A stretch of 64,000 bases of DNA, taken from Chaetoceros tenuissimus. Taxonomy: Eukaryota; Bacillariophyta; Thalassiosirophyceae; Chaetocerotales; Chaetocerotaceae. Position numbers and translations under genes: made by a program. The first letter of the stretch is position 1. Each line of letters opens with the position of its first letter. Below, one piece after another: positions 43,641 through 53,543 of this stretch. The DNA lies in contig BLLK01000038.1 of assembly GCA_021927905.1 (NCBI GenBank), forward strand, positions 1,612,001-1,676,000, given 5' to 3'. Under the pieces are notes generated by a model, which saw only the letters and a program-made list of their open reading frames with translations, was not told the DNA's origin and did no database searches.

Positions 43641-43889
43641 GGTGTTTACAAACTCATTTATATCTAATTATAATTATTGTAAAGAATTTCTTAAAAAATT
43701 CAATTCTTGTAGAAAGAGAGTGCGCGCTGGAGCTAAATATTTGGAGACGTGACTGATGGATGACCGAGAAGGAAAAACTGGTGTAAAAAACTGGTGTAAA
43801 AACTGGAGACCTTTCTGTCAATAATGGGCCTCCAGAAAAAACTGGCCAGAAAAAACTGGCGCAAAAACTGGCCACTGACAGAACGGGTC

Positions 43890-44142
43890 TTATCTGAATC
43901 GAATCTGAAAAAGATTTTGAAAAGATACGAAAAGAAAAGAGGAAGAAAGGGGAAGGGAGGCAAATCCTGAACGATTGATATTAATTCAAGCTAATAGTAA
44001 TAATAGGAAGTAAAGTACTCATAAAATAAATGTATGCGATGTCATTGCTTTTTGGCATATGATTTTATAACACATTGCTAAATTACAGCTTCTAAATTAT
44101 GAAACTATAAACTTGAAACTACCTCCTACCAAGCGATAGCTC
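43890..44142. other. Spacer right of the transposon
   Basis: No gene. 43920-43973 repeats the purine-rich stretch found upstream of the two glycosidases (gaggaagaaaggggaagg), which there is LRR 5' flank. It suggests an LRR-derived fragment beside the insertion site. Confidence 0.35.
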
Positions 44143-44952
44143 CTACGTAATCATTTCTAGCATGTATCTTCTAAGCATTTTCATCTCATCAATATTCTCC
44201 AAATAAGGATTCTCTGCCAAATATTGTAGAGGAGTAACCCCAATCTTGTTTTCTACTTGCAGCATTTGCAGTCCTTGTTCTTTTACTACTTCATAGATGG
44301 CTTCTGAAATTGGTAAGACTTCATTTTCGTATGTCGAGCAGCAGATGCGATGAAGTGAGCACTTCCTACCATTGTTGATACTTTTGATCCAACCATTGAT
44401 ATCATCGTATACTGGATATGTTCCATTTGGTAGTTTCTCAAATGGAGACTTTTCAATTAGTGCAGTCCCTACGATTACATCTTCTTCAAGCATGGTGTTT
44501 GGATGTACACTCAACATGATCAACTTTTCACATCCACGAAATGCATACATGCCAATCTGCCTACATGACGGAGGAATAAACATTGAAACCAGATTTTTGC
44601 AAAGATAGAATGTACTATTTTCAATGTATGCAATATTTCTGGATAATCTAACATCTACCAAATTTGTACAGTGACTGAAAGCCCAATATTCAATTGTTGT
44701 TACAGAGTCAGCCATGATGACAGTCTTAATGTTGAAACATTCTTTAAATGTGTATCTATGAATCACTCTAACTCCTGGTAATACGATGACTACTTCCCAA
44801 GACCATCTCTCTTCCCAATTGTAAATAAGGGGCTCTTGATTCTCAATATCAAATGAAAATATAATCTCTCCGTTGTAAAAGAGAGTCTTCTTTCCTTTGT
44901 ACATTCGATTACCAGGAATGAACCGCCGCCATTCTTCCGTCTGAACCCTCAT
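44143..44952 (-). CDS. BspA-like leucine-rich-repeat protein (only intact LRR copy)
   Basis: Intronless, 269 residues. N-terminal MRVQTEEWRRFIPGNRMYKG, then GKKTLFYNGE and a WSWEVVIVLPG strand; about four LRR_5 (BspA/TpLRR) repeats at about residues 75-170 (TVIMADSVTTIEYWAF, VRLSRNIAYIENSTF, FIPPSCRQIGMYAF); a conserved C-terminal block with SPFEKLPNGTYPVYDD, INGWIKSINNG and VTPLQYLAENPYLEN. No signal peptide or membrane span, so probably cytosolic or nuclear. LRR_5 repeats bind proteins; a specific role is unknown. This is the reference copy for three decayed relatives at 19.8, 30.3 and 34.9 kb. Confidence 0.82.
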   Translation of the reverse strand: MRVQTEEWRRFIPGNRMYKGKKTLFYNGEIIFSFDIENQEPLIYNWEERWSWEVVIVLPGVRVIHRYTFKECFNIKTVIMADSVTTIEYWAFSHCTNLVDVRLSRNIAYIENSTFYLCKNLVSMFIPPSCRQIGMYAFRGCEKLIMLSVHPNTMLEEDVIVGTALIEKSPFEKLPNGTYPVYDDINGWIKSINNGRKCSLHRICCSTYENEVLPISEAIYEVVKEQGLQMLQVENKIGVTPLQYLAENPYLENIDEMKMLRRYMLEMIT

Positions 44953-45302
44953 TCTCGAGATCTAGTAAAGTCTCTCCAGTTTGTAAGAAGAAGGTAATTC
45001 AAAAGGTCTAGCTAATGACAGTCATGCAAACTATCTGCCATGGAAATGGAGAGAAGAGAAAAGTGCATCTTGTTGAAAGATACGAAAAAAGGCCATTTAG
45101 ATTTACTCAACGGTCGTAACGTCTGCGAACTTCAACATGAACTCATGATTGATGGATGGAGTGGAGAGAAGAAAAAAAGATCCACTTTGATTGTCTTCCT
45201 TCTATTACATTTATATATATTAAATAACTATATAAACCTAAACAGTAACAATAGAAGCCTCCACTGTTACACTCTCTTCAAGCATTAGTCATCAAACATT
45301 GA
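44953..45302. promoter_or_regulatory. Divergent spacer: LRR gene and carnitine acyltransferase
   Basis: 350 bp between divergent starts. The first 60 bp resemble the 5' flanks of the other LRR copies (gatctagtaaagtctctc). An 82-codon frame at 45040-45288 has no family features and is not called. Confidence 0.4.
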
Positions 45303-47748
45303 ATGGTCTTTCTCGGCAGTTGCTGTCTCGACAAATCAAAGCCACGACACAAACAACAAAATATTCTTTTGGAACTTCAACAGACTTCAAAAACTCGTCA
45401 AGAAGAAATCATTACAAACATGAACCCACAAACAAATGAAAAGGAACAGTCAAAGTCAATCTCAAGACAAAGTTCCACTTATGAATCTCAAACCACTCTT
45501 CCAAGATTACCAATCCCCTCACTTGAACAAACACTCGAAAAATTTCTATACTTTGTCAAACCACTCCTTACACCATCCCAATATCAAGACACCCTCTCTC
45601 AAGTATCCAAATTCAAATCACAAGATGGACCAACCCTACAAACAATTTTACAAGAATACGAATCCTCCACAAAATTCGGATCGTACATTGAAGAATGGTG
45701 GAGTGACGCCTATCTCGCACCCAATTCATCCGTAGTACTCAACCTCAACCCATTCTTTTTATTAGAAGATGATCCTGATTCTAAAATTTCCAAAAGTCAA
45801 ATTGGTCGTGCGGCACGGTTAGCATTTCATTCATTGAGATTAGCTGCTTCTCTCAAGAATCAAAAAATGAAGGCGGATGAATTTCGTGGAACGACTTTGT
45901 GTATGGATCAATTTCTTTCCTTGTTTGGATCTGCGAGGATTCCTAATGTCGAGAGGGATGTAGTGGAAGTAGATGTGGATTCCGATCATGTGGTTGTACT
46001 TTATAGACATCAGTTTTATTACTTTCGAGCTCTTTGGCCTACCAATGGGGAGGAGGAAGTGACGGTCGCCGTGAGTGAAGGTGACATTGTGGAGATTTTA
46101 CAATCGATAGTGAAAGATGGTCAACAGACATCTACCGAAGAGAGTGTACAGAATGCCATTGGTGTTTTGACGACTTTGCAAAGAGATGAATGGGCCAAAG
46201 CTAGGTATCAACTTGTACAATCTTCGGAAACGAATAAAAGTTCTTTGGGGGTGATTGATTCAGCCTTGTTTGTTTTAGTTTTGGATGATTACTTTCCAAA
46301 GGATGTGCATGATGCAGCGGCGAATATGTTGCATGGGACACATACCATGAATGAAGTTGAAGAGGATAAGAAGAATCAAGCTTCGGGGAGAGAATTGAGA
46401 TATTCGTTTGATAAAGATTTGATTTCATCCAAGGCAGTGAGGGAATATCAATCTGGTACATGCTGTAATCGATGGTGAGTGTAGTAGTATTGAAGGTGTT
46501 TGCATTTTGGAAATTTCTACTGTATATGTGTCACTCATTGTTTCTACGATAAGGTACGACAAGTTACAAATCATTGTATGTTCGGATGGAAGTAGTGGAA
46601 TTAATTTTGAGCATTCTGCCATTGATGGACATACTGCGTTACGATTTGCGAGTGATGTGTACGCAGAAACTGTGGTTCAATTTGCAAAATCTATTACAAA
46701 GTCAATCTATACAGCAGGGTGTCCTATTCCATCCATGATTGATGCGGATGTCATTCGTGCATCGTCTGTCAATTCCAAAGATAAGAATGGAAATTTATTC
46801 GAGACGAGTCCAAAGAAACTTCATTTTGAACTTATAGAAAAGGTGAAAGATAGAATTTTTCATGCGGAGGCCGCACTTGGAGATGCCATTAATGCAGATG
46901 ATACATTTGTTTTGGAGTTTGAAGAATTTGGAAAGAACTTTATTGTGGCAAATAAAATGTCGCCAGACTCTGTAGTTCAAATGAGTATTCTATTGGCTTA
47001 CTACAAACTCTATGGTGAAATTGTTTGTGCATATGAGCCAGTCTTGACAAAGAAGTTCTTTCATGGTCGAACGGAAGCAATGAGATCGACAACCAACAAA
47101 ACTGTTGAATTGTGTAAATGCTGGACAAATCGTTTGGCTTCCAAGGACGAAAAGTTGAATGCACTTCGAGAAGCAACCAAGAACCATAGTCGACTTGTAA
47201 GGGAGGCTTCAGAAGGACACGGTGTAGATAGACATTTGTACGCAATGAAATGTTTAGCTGAAAAGAAAGGACTGGAAATACCAGAATTCTTCAAATGTGA
47301 TGGTTATAATGCTCTAAATCATACAGTGCTTTCCACTTCCAATTGTGGAAATCCAGCTCTCCGCCTATTTGGCTTTGGCCCAGTCGTGCCAGATGGCTTT
47401 GGCGTTGGTTACATCATTAAAGACTCTAGACTGCAGTACTCAATTTCGAGTAAACACCGGCAAACTAAAAGGTTTGCAAGTGCCATTCGAGAGGTTCTTC
47501 ACGAACTTGGACAAATGTTGGAACCAATCAACACCCAGCCTGTAGGGTACCACAATGTAGTGAAGAAAAAATCACCCAAGTCGAAGCGAAGTTCTCTGGT
47601 GGAATACGCTGAAGGGTGGGACGACACGTATGGAGAGAAGAGTCCATTTTCATCTCGTTCAAGCCTAGTAGGGGTTACCAAGGTTACCAAAAAGTCTTTT
47701 GTTCGCCAAAGTAGTTCATCAATTGGCAAGTTTCTTTGTAGAAAATGA
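45303..47748 (+). CDS. Carnitine O-acyltransferase family protein, one intron
   Basis: CDS join(45303..46474,46554..47748), 788 residues; 79-bp intron. The enzyme moves acyl groups between CoA and carnitine. Family marks: LPRLPIPSLEQTLEKFLYFV near the N-terminus; ALWPTNGEE; GTCCNRWYDKLQIIV, split by the intron inside the Trp codon; catalytic His411 in FEHSAIDG; and LSTSNCGNPALRLFGFGP with the STS substrate motif. No membrane spans, so more like CrAT/CrOT than CPT1. C-terminus is a basic Ser-rich tail (SSSIGKFLCRK) without an SKL signal. An alternative start is the ATG at 45420. Convergent with the next gene, with a 139-bp gap. Confidence 0.9.
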
Positions 47749-47887
47749 ACTTTGTTCGTTAAGATGGGATAAATCTATATTCATTTTGAATTGATTTGCC
47801 GCGATCCTACAATAAGTATATCTATTAAAGCCTAATCGCAACATTATATACAACATTTAAAGCTATAGTCTAAATAGCTGTGGATCC

Positions 47888-50403
47888 CTAATTCAAAACT
47901 ACCTCATCAACTTTTTCCATTACTGAACGCTTAGCAGAGAAAACAGTGAGGTCCACTGGCGCCTCTTCGTTCATCAACAGAGATGTCATGCAGTCCCCTA
48001 TTAAAGGTCCGAATTTAAATGCCCGTCCACTTCCACCAGAAAACAGAGCTACTTTTGGGTGAACCTTGTCCATTACAAAGTAAGAATCTGTAGTCATGGT
48101 ATATGGATGACATTGTGAATCAACTCTCTTCCCAACACTTGGGATATGTTCTGCAACCCATTCATCCATGAGTTTGAGTACATCCTCAGATCCATTGAAG
48201 TCGAATGAGTCCATGCTCTCAAGGGGCTCACCAGTTGGGAAGTCCACGCCGACCTTCACAATAGATTTGCCTTCAGGGCAGTCTACAGTCTCAGTAGCTG
48301 ATGCAGGGAATACGTAGTAAAGACCTCCATCGATATTGGACTCCTTTCTAAAGTGGAAAGCCTGCGGAATAGAGTCAGCAACTGCACTGTCAACCTCGTA
48401 ATGAGCCCATTGAATTTGCCAAACATCAAGATTGAGTTTTGGAAGATTTGCGTTCTCAAGCATTTTGTTTGTCCACGGGCCACATGCAATGACAGCATTG
48501 TCAGCTGTAATAGTTTCTCCATTTTCAGTGACTGCTACAACTTTCCCTTCTTCGCCATCAGCATTTAAAGAGATTATTCTTGAGTTCAGTTTCACTTCAC
48601 ATTTATCTCCAGCGGCTTGAGTCATAGCTTTGCATGCCTTCGAAGCACGAATGTGTCCAGCAGTGTCTTCGCAAACTCCACTGTATGGCTTTCCTCTGCA
48701 GCCTTCAAGCGCAGGATATGCATCTGCAATATCATCACCAGTCTCATAGAATTTATGTGGAAGATTCAACTTCTCCATCACTTCCTTTGCACCGAGAACA
48801 GATCCCTCAACAGTCTCGCCAGTATCTTCACCGTAAAACAAAAGTCCATTTTCCTGAAGTAAAGATTCGCCACTCATTTTCTCAACATCAGCCCACCTGT
48901 CAAGGGCCTGACTTTGCATTTTACTGAAGAATTCACTACTGTACATTTTCCTGTACATTCTTGAATCTCCATTTGACGAAGCATTGGAAGGGGCTAGTGT
49001 AGAACCTTGTTCTACAAGAATGCTATTTTTGCCCTTTTCTGCAAGGGAGAAAGCAGTAGCAGTGCCAGCCATACCACCTCCAATAATCAAAGTATTTGTT
49101 TGACTTGAATTTTCTTCGATCCATTCCGGAAATGTGCTGCCAACTGCATCTCCATCTCTTTCAGGTACAACCTTGTGCAATCTTGAGTCTACGGAAGAAG
49201 GATTCTTCTCTGCGTGAAGTACTAAATCATCAGCTTTTTCTCTACTTATATCTCGAATCCATCCGTACATTAGAGCAGGCTCAACTGTTTGGTACAGCCC
49301 AATATCGTGCCACTGTAGGGAATGTAAAATAAAATGAGAATACGTGGAATGTCAATTAAAAAGTGCAACACATGTATAAATTTGTAACGTACCTCAACAC
49401 TATCGGCAAGAATAGCACCGGCCGAACTAATACTCTCAGGAATATGCATAACACCTCTCTCATTGAAGATATCTTTTGCTTTTTGATTTGCAAATGGGGA
49501 ATTCGTAGCACCTACGCAATACTTAACTCCTTCTGGAAAGTTCTTTGCAACTTCTTCAGTGATAGCTAGCGAGTTAGCACAAGGAACTAGAAAATCACAA
49601 GAAGTTGTAGCCCACTCAGTGATTGGAGAGCAGCCCTCAATATTAGCAGCTTCAGGGAAAAGATCACATGTTTGAACTTTTAAAGCTCCAAGCCTGACAA
49701 GTTCTTTTGCAACAGTACTGCCAACCTTTCCACATCCTTGGACAGTAAATGTAAGATTACTGAGATCTCTGGATCCTGTCGAAGCTTCTACCGTACCTAG
49801 AATACTTCCAATTACAGAGGAGGCAGTGGCAACATTGGTATCAACACGGCTGTTTCTTCCAGCCAATACATATTTCTCTCCAGTAGCTTGGACCAAATAG
49901 TCCATATCCTTGTCACCAGTATTCAGGTCACAGCCAGTGTACATGCCTCCTTCAAGAGCCTCTAATGCTGCAGCTGTGTTTTCCATGAGGGCCTTTCTTT
50001 CAATGACTGAAAGATCCTTGTGGTCAGTATCAACTACAACTTTGGCTCCAGAGAAACCAGTGCGAAACATATCATGTTTCCTTGTCATTCCTTTTGCAAG
50101 ACGTACTGCATCATCAATAGCATCTTTTGTACTCTTGTAGTTCAGAAGACGGATTCCTCCATTTCCTGGTCTTTCTACATGCCCATAGGATTCAGAGTCG
50201 ATCGCAATGTAAAGCTTAACTCCTTCTTGATCTACAGGTGCCTCCAACACGACAGCACCTCTCTCATTTGGATGCTCCACAACATTGAACATATCATGAA
50301 GAGATGGGATTCCAAACAGAGATCCTTTAGGAGCTGGAAACCCAGTTGACACCAACGCAGAAGCGTTGGATAGAAGGAAGGAAGAGGCAAGCAAAAGTTT
50401 CAT
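47888..50403 (-). CDS. Fused leucine-dehydrogenase-like / sarcosine-oxidase-like enzyme
   Basis: CDS complement(join(47888..49312,49393..50403)), 811 residues; 80-bp GTACGT/ACAG intron, phase 0. Residues about 25-375: Glu/Leu/Phe/Val dehydrogenase fold with GGIRLLNY, MTRKHDMF (Lys109), SGAK (Lys121), Rossmann GCGKVG (223-228) and, across the intron, DSVEWHDIGLYQ. Such enzymes deaminate amino acids with NAD(P)+. Residues about 408-811: monomeric-sarcosine-oxidase/DAO fold with LIIGGGMAGTATA, GDSRMYRKMY, SQCHPYTMTTDSYF with the Cys used for covalent flavin in MSOX, and FSGGSGRAFKFGP. These oxidise N-methyl or other secondary amines to H2O2. N-terminus MKLLLASSFLLSNASA|L is plastid-like or secretory. 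The ATG at 50403 is preferred over 50448 because the signal peptide starts there. Divergent from 50811. Confidence 0.88.
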
Positions 50404-50810
50404 GTTTGCGAAATTGTGACATGAAAAAGAAATGAAACATTGGATCAAAACAAGGCTGACTAAGATTCACGTTTGTGTGGCTGTCTGTGCGATTCTCCTT
50501 CATTATTTTGGTTTGTACTCCGTCCGCTTCTCACCTTCATTCTTCTATGACGTGTAAATGGGCTTTTAGCTGAAAATATGTCAATACAAGATGTCATCGT
50601 AGGTTTTTAATTATAGAATACATGACGTATGAACATGATTAAAAATCGGTATCGAGTCAGAACAACGAAAGATGCCACCATCAGAACACTTACGTATCAC
50701 ACTTCAACTCCGATTTTCTTTTGATTGGCGGTGATTGCTTGTCTGTGCAAATCTTCAAAATCTACGTATTGGATATGTTTCCATTAAGTAGACAGCTCGT
50801 TACTTCAAAC
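50404..50810. promoter_or_regulatory. Shared divergent promoter of the fused enzyme and the methyltransferase
   Basis: 407 bp between the two start codons. Contains TGACGT at 50548-50553 and 50623-50628. TGACGT is the core bound by diatom bZIP/aureochrome proteins and the CO2/cAMP-response element known from diatom promoters; function here is inferred. Confidence 0.5.
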
Positions 50811-52113
50811 ATGAAATTTTCCTCTATTCTATTCCTTTCAAGTACATTCAAGGCTGCATCAAGTTTTGCAGTTGCTTCACCTGCAAAATCTAGTGCTACT
50901 GGAGGTGCTGGTGTTCATCGTCCAGTTGGAAAAGATGGAGAAGGGGCATACACAGCAAGTACGAAAGGATGCTTCGATGTTATTGCTACTGCAACACCAT
51001 TGGTTGTAAAAGAGATTGAAAACCAACCTATCCGTGGATTTGGCTCACCAGCTTTTCACATCGCAGACTATGGAACTGCAGATGCTGGAACTTCACTTGG
51101 ACTCATGTCTCAAATGGTAACAGAAGTTCGTAAAAGAGTAGGAGATGATAAGAAAGAAATCGTACTCCATTACGAGGATCAAGTAACGTGAGTGCACAAT
51201 ATGAATATACTTTCTCAAGAAATAGAAACATGCACACATTATCTAACCTTTCTAATCCACAATTCATAGTAACGAATGGCAAAGTGTTTTCAACCATGCT
51301 CTTGGACTCAAAACAGTAAGCGATGCTTATGGAAAAGAAATTCCAAACCCATATGCACTCAATGACGTCTTTGTAGAAGCATGCGGTGTTGGTTTCCACA
51401 ATCAATGCTATGCCTCGAATACTATTGACTTTGGGGTATCTTTTACTGCAATGCACTGGTTATCACAATTTCCTTCATCATTAAAAGGTCAAGAATATAT
51501 GCATGCTGCAAGATGTCCTGAGTCACCAATTCCTGAAAAGGAACAAGCTGCTAAAGACTGGAAAAGTATTTTGGAAGCAAGAGCTAAAGAATTGGTTCCT
51601 GGAGGAAGATTTGTCTGTGTAAATTTCTGTAAAGATGCTAATGGATACTTTTTGGGTCAGACAGATGTTGGTGAAAGTATGTGGGATAGTTTCAAAACTG
51701 CATGGGATCAATTGAAGGAACAGAACTTGATTGACGAGGAGGAGAGACTTGGTGTTTCTTTTCCTAATTACTATCGCACAGAGCAAGAATTTCGTGAATG
51801 TGTAGATAGCGTGAAGGGACTCAAGGTAGTATCTTCTGAAGAAAAGATTGTGAGGTGCCCATACCGCGAACTTTATGTAACTGGAGAAAGTGGAAAGACC
51901 CCTCGCGAATATGCTGAATGGTTTGTACCAACTACAAGAAGTTGGAGTCATTCTACATTCAAGAGTGCATTGAAAACCGACAGAGATGAAGAAGATAAGG
52001 AAAAAGTAATGGCTACATTTTGGGAGAACTATATGAAGATTGTTGAGAAGAATCCAGAAGCGCATGGTATGGATTATGTGCATAACTACATTGTTTTTGA
52101 GAAAGAAGAATAA
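50811..52113 (+). CDS. SABATH-family S-adenosylmethionine methyltransferase, one intron
   Basis: CDS join(50811..51187,51270..52113), 406 residues; 82-bp intron. SABATH enzymes methylate carboxyl groups (salicylate, jasmonate, farnesoate) or ring nitrogens (caffeine pathway). Marks: SAM-binding FHIADYGTADAGTS (83-95); DQVTNEWQSVFNHAL, aligning with the substrate-binding NDFN region and split by the intron; VSFTAMHWLSQFP, equal to the family SSxxxxWLS block; LVPGGRFVCVNF. N-terminus MKFSSILFLSSTFKAASS|FAVA is a signal plus ASAFAP-like plastid motif. Upstream in-frame ATG at 50775 possible; 50811 fits the signal peptide. Substrate cannot be told from sequence; context suggests an amino-acid-related acid or amine. 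Confidence 0.82.
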
Positions 52114-52511
52114 ATTATTTGAGGTGAATGATGGGAATGATGAAATAATGTGTAATCTAAACGTTAATAAATCGTTAAGGAATTCTCGTTTGTTCTTTTC
52201 TGTACGTACTTCTGGCAGAACTAACACTCTCCCATGACTTAAAGCATGGATAAACCATCACTCGCATGAGCTGTTTCATTTTTTTGCTCATTTTTGTACA
52301 CACAATCCTATATCAAAGCAAATCACAAGCCAAAAGCAACATAAGTAAGTATGCTGAAGCGTAGAGATGTACTCCTAGTAGCGATCTGCATCTTGCTTCT
52401 TTGTTCGTTCTTATTTCTTCTTTACAAGAGCGAGTCTTCTTTCGTTGTCATCTTTCTCAATCTTTGTTGTATTTTGAAAACATCACAGGAAACGCATCAT
52501 CTCCTTAAATC
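52114..52511. other. Spacer
   Basis: No supported gene. An open frame from 52351 begins with a hydrophobic stretch (LLVAICILLLCSFLFLLY) but runs into the next gene in another frame. It could be a spliced 5' exon adding a membrane anchor, though no convincing intron was found. Confidence 0.3.
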
Positions 52512-52973
52512 ATGTCTCCTCGCAAAACAGCAAACAAAACAGCAAATGTTCTTATTAGCAATAACACTGGTAAGAAGCTAAAAAATGTAACTGTATACCA
52601 TAGATACAGCAGTCAAAACAAGAAAAATTTGTACACATTCAATGGTGTTCATCCAGGATCTACTTCCAACGACACCATGAAAATTAACTATTGTACTGAT
52701 GTATTGGAAAAAGGGTTGAGCTGGTGGAAGGTGTGGTATGAGACTAGCGATGGAGAGAAACAAATAACTTGGCCGGGAAACCCTCGTAATGGTTATGGTG
52801 TCCATCATCACAAGAATGGTGTCTCTTTTCATACATCAACCGAAGGATTCCAACATCATGTTCTTAGTTCCGAAGATCAAAATGATCCTACCGTGATTAT
52901 TATTAACAATCATAGCATTCAGATTGTCTCAAGAAGTGGAACATCTACCACTTACACAATTCCTAATCATTGA
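52512..52973 (+). CDS. Small 'Up-regulated in Daf-2'-type domain protein
   Basis: Intronless, 153 residues. One beta-rich domain fills the protein: ANVLISNNTGKKLKNVTVYH, then YSSQNK, GSTSNDTMKINYCTDVL, LSWWKVWYE, and a C-terminal VLSSEDQNDPTVIIINN. This order matches the nematode and fungal domain called Up-regulated in Daf-2 (Udp), where V.NNTG..L..V.V.H.YS and G.DWW.V.W are typical. Function is unknown in all lineages I know of. No signal peptide at this start. Identification is from recalled family pattern, not a search. Confidence 0.65.
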   Translation: MSPRKTANKTANVLISNNTGKKLKNVTVYHRYSSQNKKNLYTFNGVHPGSTSNDTMKINYCTDVLEKGLSWWKVWYETSDGEKQITWPGNPRNGYGVHHHKNGVSFHTSTEGFQHHVLSSEDQNDPTVIIINNHSIQIVSRSGTSTTYTIPNH

Positions 52974-53543
52974 AATATTGAACGGAAAGAATAGAAAGAG
53001 CTACAGTACATACACCTTCTTTATTTTAGGCATAGAATGAATGGAATGCATACAAATAGAATACAATCTTAAATAGATTTTTAGTTTATGGAATGAAATC
53101 ATTTGTGATTTAAAAATCAAAAATAGGATACAACATTTGAAAGTGCTATCTACATACCGAGGAACATTGCCACATCAAATGGAATATATTACATGATTTC
53201 ACAATATTCATATACGACATTAATATATTAAATGTAATAATATTGATACTATCTTGTAAATTCAAATAGAAAGCTCATTGTTCATGACAATAACAAAACA
53301 GAAATTATCGAATATTTTTGCATCAAGTGGACAATGTCAGATTGACGTCATTGACACAAAGTACGCTTGAAAATGACGTACCGTCATTGTGTTCAGACAT
53401 CTTGAACAAAAAAGTGGAGGTACCTTATCTCCAAACCACATTCATTTCTCTCACCCATGATGATGCAACACTGATGTAGAATTACAACTTTACATATGTA
53501 CCTCATCAATCATATGACAAGCTAATGGGATATTAGATAGGAA
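52974..53543 (+). promoter_or_regulatory. Upstream region of the kinase gene with TGACGT cluster
   Basis: 570 bp without a gene. At 53343-53350 there is the palindrome TGACGTCA, and at about 53372-53388 a second, AATGACG-TAC-CGTCATT, with 7-bp arms. Both are bZIP/CRE-like. They lie 155-200 bp before the ATG at 53544. Confidence 0.5.

Larger units (their letters stand above)
40287..43889. mobile_element. PIF/Harbinger DNA transposon, two genes, about 3.6 kb
   Basis: Terminal inverted repeats start GACCCGTTCTGTCA (40288 onwards) and end TGACAGAACGGGTC (up to 43889); similarity extends through several AAAAACTGG/CCAGTTTTT motifs at each end. A TTA lies directly outside each end (40284-40286 and 43890-43892), consistent with the TWA target duplication of this superfamily. 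Inside are a plus-strand transposase and a convergent second gene, the standard Harbinger pair. The left end also holds a perfect hairpin with 23-bp arms (40405-40427 and 40443-40465). Confidence 0.88.

Noticed and set aside
45040-45288. 82-codon frame beginning MEMERREKC
   Set aside because: Lies in the divergent promoter between the LRR and carnitine acyltransferase genes and has no recognisable domain.
49270-49392. Reading the dehydrogenase and oxidase as two separate genes
   Set aside because: The dehydrogenase open frame past 49393 (VRYKFIHVL...) is intron sequence after a GTACGT donor; splicing restores the conserved WHD motif and there is no stop or start signal between the domains.
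52351-52581. Hydrophobic 76-codon frame before the Daf-2-type gene
   Set aside because: Could be an upstream membrane-anchor exon, but I found no convincing splice pair joining it to 52512-52973.
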